From: Liolophura sinensis
Taxonomy: Eukaryota > Mollusca > Polyplacophora > Chitonida > Chitonidae
Length of the DNA: 64,000 nt
Direction of reading: 5' to 3'
Assembly (NCBI RefSeq): GCF_032854445.1
Contig: NC_088295.1
Span: 87,071,836-87,135,835, forward strand
Positions 22,935 through 33,994 of this stretch are shown piece after piece. The position numbers and the translations under genes were made by a program. The notes beneath the pieces were generated by a model. It was not told the origin of the DNA and made no database searches. It saw only the letters and a program-made list of their open reading frames with translations. Positions within the stretch are counted from its first letter, which is position 1. Each line of letters opens with the position of its first letter.

Positions 22935-23800
22935 GATGGAACAGACTCAATTCATGATGTAATACCTCGGCACATTACCAGGTAACTGACTTAATTCATA
23001 ATGTAATACCGCCGGACATAACCAGGTAACTGACTTAATTCATAATGTAATACCGCCGGACATAACCAGGTAACTGACTTAATTCATGATGTAATACCGC
23101 CGGACATAACCAGGTAACTGACTTAATTCATGATGTAATACCGCCGGACATAACCAGGTAACTGACTTAATTCATAATGTAATACCGCCGGACATAACCA
23201 GGTAACTGACTTAATTCATGATGTAATACCGCGGCACATTACCAGGTAACTGACTTAATTCATGATGTAATGCCGCGGCACATTACCAGGTAACATTACC
23301 TTAATTCATGGTGTGGGGCCTCCTTGGCTCAGTCGGTTAGGGCGCTAGCGCAGCGTAATGACCCAGGAGCCTCTCACCAATGCGGTCGCTATGAGTTCAA
23401 GTCGAGCTCATGCTGGCTTCCTCTCCGGCCGTAAGTGGGAAGGTCTGCAAGCGTGGGTTTCCCCCCGGGCTGTGCCCGGTTTCCACACACGATAATGCTG
23501 GCCGCCGTCGTATAAGTGAAATATTCTTGAGTACGGCGTAAAACACCAATCAAATAAATCAAATAAATAAATAAATAATTCATGATGTAATACCGCGGCA
23601 CATTACCGGGTAACTGACTTAATTCTTGATGTAATACCACGGCACATAACCGAGTAACTGACTTGATTCATGATGTAATAACTTATAACTGAGTCAATTC
23701 CTTTAGTGACATCATATGTTACCTGATAAATGATTTCTTGATGTAAAACCGACGCACGTTAGTAGATAACTGAGTTAATTCATGATGTAAACCCACAGCC
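22935..23800. repeat. 44-bp satellite interrupted by a SINE
   Basis: The unit contains GGTAACTGACTTAATTCATG and ATGTAATACCGCCGGACATA. Central copies (22990-23220) are nearly identical and the outer ones degrade on both sides. The array is cut at 23310 by a SINE and resumes in register at 23576. No coding potential. Confidence 0.93.
23302..23584 (+). mobile_element. Full-length SINE inserted in the 44-bp satellite
   Basis: The body (23311-23575) has the full head (GGGGCCTCCTTGGCTCAGTC, B-box-like GAGTTCAAGTC) and the complete 3' half ending GTACGGCGTAAAACACCAAT with (AAAT)n. The 9-bp word TAATTCATG is at 23302-23310 and again at 23576-23584. Each satellite unit contains this word, but its repetition across the insertion, with the unit resuming after it, fits a real target-site duplication. 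A 15-18-base stretch of the middle is deleted relative to the reference copy. Confidence 0.93.
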
Positions 23801-25614
23801 CATGCGAATCGTGGACTTTAAGGTTCTATCATTGGTCAAGGGCTAGAGGATCTATAAACTGATGGCATTGCCGTAATTTGCCATAATTATTACTATACCA
23901 GTGTAATACGTGTGCAGCCCGCAAAACTGTGTCCTGAACTTAATAATATGTGTGGGTTGTGACCAGGATTCATGCATGCATTCACTTTGCAATTTGACGA
24001 AAAAACGTTAGAAGTTTGAATGGTCGTAGGCGCTGTCTAACCTTTGTTGGAGATCACTTGGAGAGGAACTTTTGATGGCTTTAAAGGCTGGACCACAGTG
24101 GAAAACATGCCAGACTTTAATATAAAAAGATGAGAGTTGACAATGCCACGTGACATGTATACATGTACATAAAAAATTGGAGGAGTTAACGAGCCCCCTC
24201 TGAAGGATAGAGATGGGTATCTCCTTCCCCCTCACCATGTTATCCAACTCCAGCACCACTTAACCATTAGGCAGCGTTGATACTCTACAGGGGATAACCA
24301 ATTCCGAATGCTGTCAGCTCGACTTCATGTATCACAAACAATATAAAGTGATGCTGTCATAATAGAGCGTGGGTGGTTGATAGAGTTCCATGAGAAGCGG
24401 ACAAAGGGTCCATTCCCCATGCCCCCCAGCTTCGCCCTCCCCCCTCCACTCGCAAATGGACCAAGTGAAAGTTTATTCTTTATGAGGACCTTTGCTGTCT
24501 GATTACCATGTCACTATTTACAACATCCAATGCTGAAAGTTGGCACAATTTCTTTCTGGCCCTCCGAGCCCAATGATACCCTTGTGCGTGGGAGAGTGCA
24601 ATGCTGGTGAAATCGTCTGGAAAAATGTCAGCAGTTGAAAAGACAGGCGGAGTACGGTCTGCACGGCTCTGTGGAGGAACGTTCTTTCTAGGAAACGTTT
24701 GTAAGGAACGCTGAGCCCGAGTTCCGGCTAACACGACCGACTTGAGACCGGATATTGGCTCAGGGAACAGGCGAGAAATGCCGACGACTGGAAACATTCC
24801 CCGAACAATCGAAGCAGAAATAAAAATAGAATGTTTAATGTCGGCAATCAATAGTATTGAAGAAAGCTATAAATAGTCTATAGAATAGAGAGAGATTAAT
24901 TGGGACGATGAATCTACAAGCAGCAACTTTAAGTAACGCAGAGCCAAGTATTCCTTTTATTACAATAAATTGTTTATTGAGGTCACAAAAGTAACATTAG
25001 TCAGACTGCTCACTTGGGTAAGCTGGCCTTCCTCCCTGCCCCTTGTTCCAATGACGCTGCGTGGGAGGAGATACGTTGTGGACGGAGATTCGATATCATA
25101 AGCATGCGTGCTATTTTTGCTGGTTCAGATTACTACGCCCTATCTGAGTAAGTGGATGACATTCATTATGGTTGACTGATACCAGGAAGCTAACGTGAGC
25201 AAGTGTATTGTCGGATATTTGGGCTTAATTGTTCGTCAGTAACTCAAAGATTTGTGTGCAGTATTGTCCTGTTTTAGACTGGTAATGATCACACATCAAA
25301 GGGCTTAACTCAGCAATAATCACTATCATGTGCTTCAGATAGCGTGCAAAGACAGCATTAAATATCCAATTAATAACACCAAATTAAGTCCAGTTTATTC
25401 TTCAGATATCTCAAATTGAATATATAGATCAAAACCTCAGATCAATGCGATTCATATCAAAAATAGATGCTTGTTGGCGATTTGCGTTTGATGACAGGCT
25501 CACGAATCATATGATAATTATCTTCAAACGAATCTCACTTTACCCATCTCTGGCAAACTCTTCCTGAGTTTCAGTTTCACAATCGCAATCATTTCTATCG
25601 ACGCCAAGAAATGT
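23801..25614. other. Unique DNA, no gene recognised
   Basis: A minus-strand frame of 123 codons (24480-24851) opens only from a non-ATG codon and shows no family. A C-rich run lies at 24418-24447. No SINE, tandem array or RNA gene was seen. Confidence 0.55.
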
Positions 25615-27050
25615 AGTGCGGCTTGACAAAGTGGATGTCTGTGGTCGAGGAGATGTCTGTGGTGGAGGTGATTTGTGTGGTGGAGTGGATACCTGTGGTT
25701 TAGTGTATGTCTGTGGTGAAGTTGATCTCTGTTGTAAAGTGGATGTGTGTGGTGGAGTTGATGTTTTTGGTCGGTGTGATACCTGTGGTGGAGTGCATGC
25801 CTGTGGTCATGGTGATGTGTGTGGTGGTAGTGATGTCTGTGATGGTAGTGATTTGTGTGGTGGAGTGTATGTCTGTAGTAAAGTGGATGTCTGTGGTAGG
25901 GCGGAAATATGTGGTGGAGTTGATGTTTTTGGTCGGTGTGATACCTGTGGTGGAGTGCATGCCTGTGGTCATGGTGATGTGTGTGGTGGTAGCGAAGTCT
26001 TTGATCGTGGTCTTTGATCGTGGTGATGTCTGTGGCAGAGTGGATGTGTGTGGTGGGGTTGAATGTCTGGGGTCGAAGTGATCTCTGCAGGGAAGTGGAT
26101 GTCTAGGATAGAGTGGATGTCTGAAGTGAAATGGATGTTCGTGGTGGAGGTAGATGTTTATGATGGAGTAGATGTCTGTAGGGGAGTGGAAATCTGTGGT
26201 GGAGTAGAAGTTTGTGGTCGAGGTGATGTCTGTGGTCGAGTGGATGTCTGGGGCGATATGTGTGGCCGTGGTGATATCTGTGGTCGAGGTGATGTCTGTG
26301 GTTGAGTGGATGTCTCTGGTCGTGGTGAGGTCTGTGGTCGTGGAGGTGTGTGCGGTTGAGTGAATGTCTGTGGCCTTGGTGATGTCTGTGGCCATGGTAA
26401 TGTTTCTGGTCGAGTGGAAGTCTGTGGTCGTGGTGATGTGTGTGGTCGTGGTGATGTGTTTGATCGAGCTGATCTCTGTGATCGTGGTGATGCCTGTGGT
26501 GATAGTGATGTCTGTGATCGTGGTGATGCCTGTGGTGGAGGTGATTTGTGTGGTGGAGTGAAAGCCTGTGGTTTAGTGTATGTCTGTGGTGAAGTTGATC
26601 TCTGTTGTAAAGTGGATGTGTGTGGTGGAGTTGATGACTGTGGTCAAGGTGATGTCTGTGTGGTGGAGTGGATATCTGTGGTCGAGGTGATGTCTGTGGC
26701 CGTGGTGATATCTCTGGCCGTGGTGATGCCTGTGGCCGTTGTGCTGTCTGTGGCCGTTGTGCTGTCTGTGATGGTGGTGATGTCTGTGGCCGAATGAATG
26801 CCTCTGGCTGTGGTGATGTCTCTAGCCGTTGCGATGTCTGTGACTGTGTGAATTTCTCTGGCCGTGGTGATGCCTGTGGCTGTGTGAATTTCTCTGGCCG
26901 TGGTGATGCCTGTGGCTGTTGTGCTGTCTGTGATCGTGGTGATGTCTGTGGTCGAGTGAATTTCTCTGGCCGTGGTGATGTCTGTGGTCGTTGTGATGTC
27001 TGTGATCGTGGTGATGTCTGTGGTCGAGTGGATGTTTTTAGTTGAATGTA
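25615..27050. repeat. 18-bp minisatellite, G/T-rich on the + strand
   Basis: About 80 copies of an 18-bp unit of the GGTGATGTCTGTGGTCG(T/A) type. Larger blocks repeat (the words GGAGTTGATGTTTTTGGTC recur near 25754 and 25916; AAGTTGATCTCTGTTG recurs near 25719 and 26594). 18 is a multiple of 3, so each frame gives a hexapeptide. On + it is C-G-R-G-D-V, containing RGD, in frames of 80-145 codons. On - there is a 231-codon frame with a true ATG at 26395 made of T-D-I-(H/T)-S-T repeats. I treat these as translations of a repeat: no signal peptide and no non-repeat domain is seen. Confidence 0.93.
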
Positions 27051-27790
27051 TGATAATGATCTAGTAGATGTCCCTGACTGAATAGGTTCCTCTGGTTCGA
27101 CTATCCCTGGACCAGACTACCGCTCAACCCGCCTGTCTCTGTCGAGTCCACCTTTGATTAGGGTTTTCTATTCGCTATTTCCAAGTTTCGTTCACAAACA
27201 GGCACCTTTTGTTTGAACATATATTCCTTACGAAGTGGAAATCCCAGGTAGAACAGTATCCATGGTCGAGTATATATTTCTGACCAATTGGATATCCTCC
27301 GTTGAATAGTATCTCTGGTTGGCCGGAATTCTTGACCATGTGGATTTCTCTGGCCAAGCGTCCAAGTGGTTTTCCCTAGTCAAATATATATCCCTGGATG
27401 ACTGTATATCCCAGGCCGAGTGGGAATCCCTGACCAAGAAGCTCTCCCTAATCGATTTGTATCCTGTCTTGAGTTAGTATGGTACGATCCCTGGCCAAGT
27501 GATTATCCCTGGTTAAGTGAGTATTCCTGGTCATGTGACTATCCCTGGTAAAGCGAGTATCTCTATCTAAGTCAGCATCCCTGGTAAAGTGAGTATCTCT
27601 AGCCAAATGAGTATCCCTGGTAAAGTGAGTATTCCTGGCCAAGTGACTATCCCTGGTAAAGCGAGTATCTCTGGCCAAGTCAGTATCCATGGTAAAGTGA
27701 GTATCTCTGGCCTAGTGAGTATCCCTGACCAAATTAATGCCTCAGGCCAATGGAAATTACATGGTCCAGTTGTATCCCTGGTCGAGTAGA
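27051..27790. repeat. Second, more diverged 18-bp minisatellite
   Basis: The 18-bp period continues with a different unit: CCCTGGTAAAGTGAGTAT alternating with CTCTGGCCAAGTCAGTAT, best preserved at 27490-27735. The left part (27051-27450) is strongly degraded. The transition from the previous array is gradual (words such as CTCTGGTCGAGTG occur in both), so the arrays may share an origin. Hexapeptide frames (RDTHLA-like on -, VSIPGK-like on +) follow from the period. Confidence 0.85.
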
Positions 27791-28051
27791 AATAGCAAAC
27801 CGTGTCGTTAAAGGCGCTTCGCTTGATTCATCTCAACCCTCACTAACAGGACGATGACTTGCCCAACCCCAGCGAATCCTCACCTCCACTCAACCAAACC
27901 TTGGAGCAATACCGAGGCTAAGTGTGAAGGAAAATTTGTCTAGTACATGGAAACGTCAGATGGTCTTCACCGTGTCCGGTCTCAATGACATAAATGGAAG
28001 CTGATATCTGATCGTAATCAAATGTAACATGATACTATTACCACAAGTATT
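27791..28051. other. Unique DNA, nothing recognised
   Basis: Short unique stretch between the minisatellite and a SINE fragment. Confidence 0.5.
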
Positions 28052-28204
28052 CTCTGAATATGATTTATTTTAGTTATTTGATTGGTGTTTTACGCCGTAC
28101 TCAAGAATATTTCACTTATGGGACGGCGGCTAGCGTCATGGTAGGGGGAAACCGGACAGAGCCTGGGGGAAGCCCACGACCATCCGCAGGTTGCTCTGAA
28201 TATG
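28052..28204 (-). mobile_element. 5'-truncated SINE with 11-bp target-site duplications
   Basis: The body (28063-28193) is the reverse of the reference SINE 3' half (GATTGGTGTTTTACGCCGTA ... GACCATCCGCAGGTTG). CTCTGAATATG flanks it at 28052-28062 and 28194-28204. The tRNA head is missing. Confidence 0.93.
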
Positions 28205-28955
28205 TGTTTACTAATTATTTGGATGCAGTGTAATTTGGATGTTGTTGTTGTTTACCGTTCAGACGCAAGTCTCAGCTGAACACGCTTTATTAATAAACAA
28301 AGTTCAACAAACTTTGTCCCGTATATGCAGCTCGAAAATTACAGTAAAGCTTTCAGTTTTGAGGAAATGAAATTAGTTGTGTTAGTGGTCTTGGACTGTC
28401 ATCGATTGCGCAGAATTCAACTTCTACTTGAGACTCAGTGGACGATTGCCGTGTCTGCGTATACAGGGTTTTTCGTTTGAGAGAACTCATATATTGTTTT
28501 ATTGGTTCTGTGTGGCGGCGAATCGGGGCCGTCTGGACATGTGACCCCCGCGTCAACTTGTCCTGGCCCCCCGGGCTTTTCAACTCACCTTGAATTATAT
28601 GGAGTGACTTTTAATGAATGGTTCTTTACGGTTTGTTAGTCAGACCAGAGTGGAGACGAACTAAAACGATATCCTGGGGCCAGTTCTGGCGTGCCTAATT
28701 CCATGAGCTCCTCATGTTTTCATTCATACCCATTCTTAAACGGAGATTCTCTCAGACGCAAACATCTTTAGCCATTCACTTGAATTTCATATTCACATGT
28801 CTTCGTTGTTAATAGGTACATGTAAATCTTACGGCTTGCTCATTCAGTTCATCAGTGGTTCTACAAATTACCCCCAATAACTTTAAACTTGTAGCCTCAT
28901 TAATCATAGTTTGGGAATGTATTTTTGATATATATGTATGTGTGGCCAACACGTA
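28205..28955. other. Unique DNA, no gene recognised
   Basis: No supported gene or repeat. A short GC-rich patch (CCTGGCCCCCCGGGC) lies at about 28562. Confidence 0.5.
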
Positions 28956-29345
28956 GTTACGAACTGAGATGACAACTTCTTGATTGCCACACGTTGTGGT
29001 GACGCAATGTTGTAAGAGACATGAAGCAAAGTATTGTAATGCGACATGAGACACAGTTTGATGATGTAGTGTTACGTAGTATTGTATGCTGATTATATGC
29101 TTTATACCTCTTGCTGATTGCCACACGTTGTGCTGATACCTTGTCGTACAAGACGTGAGTTTTTGTATGGGACACGGTGAAGTCACGTCATGTTGTGATG
29201 TGGTGTTTTTACGAATCATGAGATGACACCTTGATGCAATTCGGTTCCGAAACACCATGTTAAAAGAGACGTGAATTATCGTTTTGTTATGCAGCGTGAG
29301 ACAGTGGTCTATGATGTGCTGCTACAAAGTGTCGTGTCGCAAAAA
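28956..29345. repeat. Very degenerate ~45-50-bp repeat
   Basis: Recurrent words are GATTGCCACACGTTGTG (28981 and 29115), AAGAGACATGA / CAAGACGTGA / AAGAGACGTGA, and GCGACATGAGACA / GCAGCGTGAGACA. The spacing varies. An old array near the limit of recognition. Confidence 0.5.
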
Positions 29346-29404
29346 CTTGGCAGCAGGAAAGTACATACCCTCGAACAACATACAAGAATCCACTAGCACT
29401 CCAG

Positions 29405-29625
29405 CTGGGCGGTATGACTCAGGAGCCTCTCACCAATCGAGTGAGAGTTCAAGTCCAGCTCATGCTGACTTCCTCTCCGACCGAACGTGGGAAGGTCTAC
29501 AGCAACCTGCAGATGGTCGTGAGTTTCTCCCGGGCTTTGCCTGGTTTCCTCCCACCATAAAACGGGCCGTGTTGGTATAAGTGAAATATTCTTCAGAACG
29601 GCGTAAAACATAAATCGATGGGCAA
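29405..29625 (+). mobile_element. SINE, 5'-truncated, diverged
   Basis: Matches the reference from ATGACTCAGGAGCCTCTCAC through the B box (GAGTTCAAGTCCAG) to TATAAGTGAAATATTCTTCA and CGGCGTAAAACATAAAT. The A-box part of the head is missing. No clear target-site duplication was seen. Confidence 0.88.
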
Positions 29626-29679
29626 AATAATAAACATGTTTATAACACACATGCCATTAGGCCTTGCTGTGTAGGTGTT

Positions 29680-30705
29680 CGAGATGTTGTGGTTTGCCTG
29701 GGACCTGGTAAGGTGTGGTGGTTTCTCAGGTACAGGGTGAGATGTGGTGGTTTGTCAGGGACCTGGTGAGGTGTGGTGGTTTGTCAGGTACAGTACCTGG
29801 TGAGATATCATGCTTTGTCAGGTACCCTGTGAGATGTGGGTATTTGTCAGGTACCTGATGAGAAGTGATGGTTTGTCAGGGACCTGGTGAAATATCATGC
29901 TTTGAAAGGTAACTGGTGAGGTGTGCTGGTTTGTCAGGTACCGTAACTGGTGAGATATCATGCGTTGTCTGGTACCTGGTGAGGTGTAATGGTTTGTCAT
30001 GTACTTGGTGAGATGTGGATGTTTGTCAGGTACCGGTGAGATGTGGTGGTTTGTCAGGTACCTGGTGAGATATCATGCTTTGAGAGGTACCTTGTGAAGT
30101 GTGTTGATTTGTCAGGTACCGTACCTGGTGAGATATCATGCTTTGTCAGGTACCTGGTGAGGTGTAATGGTTTGTCAGGTACCTGGTGAGATGTGGTGTT
30201 TTTTCTGATTCCTGTAATGTGTGGTGGTTTGTCAGGTACCTGGTGAGGTGTTGTGGTTTGTCACGCACCTGGTGAGGTGTTATGGTTTGTCACGTACCTG
30301 GTGAGGTGTGGTGGCTTGTCACTTACCTGGTGAGGTGTTATGGTTTGTCAGGTACCTGGTGAGATGTGGCGTTTTTTCTGATTCCTGTAATATGTGGTGG
30401 TTTGTCAGGTACCTGGTGAGGTGTTGTGGTTTGTCACGCACCTGGTGAGGTGTGGTGGTTTGTGACGTACCTGGTTAGGTGTTATGGTTTGTCAGGTACC
30501 TGGTGAGGTGTTGTGGTTTGTCACGCACCTGGTGAGGTGTTATGGTTTGTCACGTATGTGGTGAGGTGTGGTGGTTTGTCACGTACCTGGTGAGGTTTGT
30601 TGATTTGTCAGGTACCTGGTGAGGTGTAATGGTTTGTCAGGTACCTTATGAGGTGTAGTGGTTTGTGAGGTACCTAGTGAGGTGTGGAGGTTTGTTAGGT
30701 ACTTG
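29680..30705. repeat. 29-bp minisatellite carrying GGTACC sites
   Basis: About 33 copies of a 29-bp unit containing GGTACCTGGTGAGGTGTGG and GGTTTGTCA. The copy edges include small expansions (GGTACCGTACCTGG). Variants with TATCATGCTTTG or ATTCCTGTAAT occur in blocks, showing local duplication. 29 is not a multiple of 3 and no long ATG frame results. Confidence 0.94.
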
Positions 30706-30739
30706 ATTAGTTTCCCTCTGTGCAGTTTCCTTAAAATGA

Positions 30740-30990
30740 CGAGCTGGCCATCCCTGGTTCAGTCGACTGAAACATTGTTCTTTTTGGCGAATGGCGTTGC
30801 AGGTTCGACTCCAGTTCTCGCACTTTTGTGTTAGAAGGTTGGTAACGTAACCGGGTAAGAGCGATGGCTTACTTCGGACACTCTAATCTCCACCCCCAAC
30901 CCGTCCTCACACGCCTGACAATCGTCGTATAAATGAAACATTCTTGAGCACCGGTACAACGATAATACTAATTAAATAAATAAATAATTT
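30740..30990 (+). mobile_element. SINE of a second head type
   Basis: A tRNA-like head is present with an A-box-like TGGTTCAGTCGACTG (30762) and a B box GGTTCGACTCC (30801). The 3' part (GACAATCGTCGTATAAATGAAACATTCTTGAG, quoted only in outline) is related to the common SINE core but the head differs, so this is another family or an old subfamily sharing the same core. It ends in AATTAAATAAATAAAT. Confidence 0.7.
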
Positions 30991-31165
30991 AAACAATGAG
31001 GGCGTAGTTTAAGGTATATATCCTTGAGCTCAACTTAGAAGACTTAAGAATGTAATTGATAAATATAGAGATCACACCTAATGTTGAAGTGATATCTGAG
31101 ACGATAAACACTCACATTAAATTTCACGCTACTTTTTTTCAACGGTTTCTCAGCCTGCGTTGTGT

Positions 31166-31232
31166 ATTGGCTGTCGGCAGTATTATTTCTTGTCCAATAA
31201 AATGGTGACCAGCAGGTGTCACACTGACGTCA
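31166..31232. promoter_or_regulatory. Promoter-like cluster: two CCAAT boxes, E-box, CRE
   Basis: ATTGG (inverted CCAAT) at 31166-31170, CCAAT at 31194-31198, CAGGTG at 31213-31218 and a perfect TGACGTCA CRE at 31225-31232 lie within 67 bases. CCAAT boxes with a CRE upstream of a start site are a known animal promoter arrangement (NF-Y and CREB/ATF sites). No TATA box was seen. Function is inferred from motifs alone. Confidence 0.35.
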
Positions 31233-31303
31233 TATGCATACTAATTCGCCTGTTATTTTAATTTTCATGCTAGATCCAAAGTAGTGAGAAACATTATCAT
31301 GAT

Positions 31304-31537
31304 ATGAACAATATGATCTACATCGTTAGTGAAGCGGAAAAAAGCGGGCGGGATGTCCCGAAATCTCCGCCGTACATTTGTATGTATCTAAACGAAGACT
31401 TGTGTACGCGTCTCACAAGGTCCTCCACGTTCACATCTTCTACATTCCTTGTCAGCGTTTCCGTGCACTGGCTTGCAGCTGAAAATGTACGACCGTTTAA
31501 AGGTCAAATCTTGCGAAGTCGGCTTGTTCCGCAATGA
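31304..31537 (+). CDS. Hypothetical 77-residue frame downstream of CCAAT/CRE cluster
   Basis: The frame has a true ATG at 31304, 72 bases after the CRE, and begins MNNMIYIVSEAEKSGRDVPK. It ends at 31537 in a CG-richer patch. No family, signal peptide or membrane segment was recognised. It could be a first exon of a larger gene whose other exons I cannot see, or chance. Confidence 0.18.
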   Translation: MNNMIYIVSEAEKSGRDVPKSPPYICMYLNEDLCTRLTRSSTFTSSTFLVSVSVHWLAAENVRPFKGQILRSRLVPQ

Positions 31538-33593
31538 ACCGCGTAAGCATTTAATGAAGTAGCGTTTCCATGTTAATGACAGCCCTATGTCAAGCGTGTT
31601 TCACTGTTTACACTTTGCGCGAGCAGGGCGTGTCGATTTTAACCACGCCCACCACCTTAGACTCCGCCTACTCGGCCGGTTCATCAGTTCCAAGGTAAAA
31701 CATTTTGAAATGAGACATGCTTAAAAGAATGTGCATTAACTTGTCAGTAGCTGGCATGATATACATCGTCCTTCAACAGTACTGCCAGCCACCGACTTAG
31801 TTAAATAGTCCGTTGCTAATGCCAGCTGATGAAATGATGATATGAGGATAGCCATTGTATCCTCGCCTGTTAATGGCTGTATATATTGTATTCAAGCCGA
31901 CACTGCTTAATTAAGTTGTTTTCAGCGACTACTGAGATTTTGTCGACGACAGCGGTTCTAGGGCTGGTCCCAGCTGAAATGCAATTAGCTATAAGGAAAG
32001 CTTAACTTATAGCGGTGATACGGCATGCTTTTCGTAAGAGTTAACGCTGTGCATTTTAAGAAAAGAGCCTAATGGAAAACAAACTGCTGTCACACGTTTA
32101 AATTGTTTACATAACAAATTATTCATCAAATGTTTTTGCAGTGTATGGTGATATATAATTTCACACAGAACAACAATGGGTTTATGTCTATAGATTAGTA
32201 AAGATTTTTCGTTCACCGTAAACCAGATTATGTAGCAGTAATTAAAAACTAAAATTAAATTATTCTAATTTTCAGATGAAATATTTTAAAACTTTAAGAA
32301 CAAATACTGATGATGTTTATATACCAATTGATGACAACATTAGAATGTCTGCACGTTGACTGGTTCGACTTTTTATTCCCATCTGAAAGCTAATAAAGTG
32401 AAACTAATAGGTTAGTGTGGAGTGTAGTGCGTCGTGTGTGTCTTAAGTGTTACTGGGCAGATCGCATGAGGTGCTGTACATAAGAACAAAACCTGATAAT
32501 GTGGCTTATCTCTAGTGAGAGCCAAAAATACTTTCGTCTCATCACCTTAGCAAAACTTCTGATTAAATGAGAATCCCCTTTTTATATTTTTTCTTTTGAA
32601 AAGGAAATTTTTGTTGGCATTGATTTAATTAATAAGTGTGATTTATTCGACAGGTCTAATTAATGGTAAAGGATGACGCACTGTACCAGGTGGTAAGGAT
32701 GTTTATATATGTAGCGAGTCTGTGATAAAGTCCCCGTGCCGTCGGCCTGTCAGAGCGCACCCCTCTGCCTTGATATATCCAGAGGATCTTCAGTCAGAGC
32801 CCTATAGCAACAGAACTGCCAGCGTGGGACGATTTCACCCCTCCCTGTCGTAACAGCAGCATTACATAACCTCGGCCATTTCACATGGTTTCGGAATAAT
32901 TGACCTTTAACACCCAGACAAATTACAGGAGTCGCTGTGAGATCATTAGACATGATGGCATATGAAAAATACATGCGCTCTGCAGAAAGTTTGGACGCAC
33001 GTGTGTATTATGTAGTGCACTTCGAATAAGACAAAATTGCCCAAGGATGACAATCTGCTTCAGCTCGCCCCCAGGGTCTTGGGAGATATGCCGCCCTCAA
33101 ACTCATCCCTACTCCATCATTCCGATCATGCACAGCCTTCTAATATGATATTAACTGAAATGAAAAATTACAAACTGGAATAGAATGGACCAGCTGCTAA
33201 ATAAAGAGAAAGTTTGATTGCAAATTATTTACATGATGAACATGTAGGCCGCTAGTGTCACTACTTTATGATTCATTAAAATATTGAAAATTTCAAATGG
33301 AAATGATTGCAACACCTGAAGTAGCCTACGATGTGTGACCTTTTTCCACTTTTAAAAAGGAAACCCTTGTATTATTAACATAAATTATGTAGTTTTGGTT
33401 TGTTGTAAAAACATTCAGATCGATTTCGTCTTTGAATAACCTAAGTGAATTATGCCTTTATGTGCAAGGCTATCAACTTTTTGTTGTTGCCAACTCCGTC
33501 TTTATCAAAGACGGCAAGCTACATGCCATGACGTGATCATTACAGTTTAAGGAGTGCCTCGGTAAGCACTGATCTCAGCCAGCTGAAGTCTCC

Positions 33594-33627
33594 AGGTCAA
33601 GGTCACGGCGTATCAAGGTCATGACCC
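33594..33627. promoter_or_regulatory. Cluster of nuclear-receptor half-sites
   Basis: AGGTCAAGGTCA (two half-sites, no gap) is at 33594-33605. TCAAGGTCA, the extended half-site bound by ERR and NR5A/FTZ-F1 type receptors, is at 33597-33605 and again at 33613-33621. AGGTCATGACCC (33616-33627) is one base from the palindromic thyroid/retinoid element. Four half-sites in 34 bases is unlikely by chance in AT-rich DNA. Confidence 0.45.
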
Positions 33628-33994
33628 AGGCGCTCAGAGTGATTGGCAGTGATTCTGAATGAAAGCTGACCCGGGGGCTTATCGTGTCACCTGTCAGACT
33701 TTTGCAACAGTGAGCTCTTTATTGACGGCAGGCTCGGCTTGTGACTGAGATACAGGTGACTTCTGTATACCTGCCCCTCACAATTCCAGCCATTATTCTA
33801 CAGAAACAGCTTGTATGACACGATGAAAATTTCCACATTGCTATAGTCTAACGTCGGGGTAAGGTCAACAGCATAGATAAACAGCCCAGTTACTTCCTTT
33901 GTTGAGCAGCATGAATGGCTAGACAAACTCCCCTGTTAAAGCGGAGGAAGCCCTGGCGGACGATGTAACCGGCATTTCACACTTAGTTGACAGC
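33628..33994. other. Unique DNA, nothing recognised
   Basis: No gene or repeat was seen between the half-site cluster and the 27-bp array. Confidence 0.5.

Larger units (their letters stand above)
30991..33593. other. Unique DNA with a promoter-like patch, no gene recognised
   Basis: Mostly unique sequence. A CCAAT/CRE cluster at 31166-31232 and a 77-codon ATG frame at 31304-31537 are listed separately. The patch 31330-31690 is visibly richer in CG dinucleotides than its surroundings and contains CCACGCCCACC (31651-31661). Nothing else was recognised up to the half-site cluster at 33594. Confidence 0.5.

Noticed and set aside
22935-23300. CRISPR-like 44-bp repeats
   Set aside because: A plain tandem array with no spacers.
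24480-24851. 123-codon minus-strand gene
   Set aside because: No ATG at the start of the frame, and no recognisable family.
25700-26395. 231-codon minus-strand gene
   Set aside because: It is the translation of an 18-bp minisatellite. All other frames are also open and no non-repeat domain or signal peptide is present.
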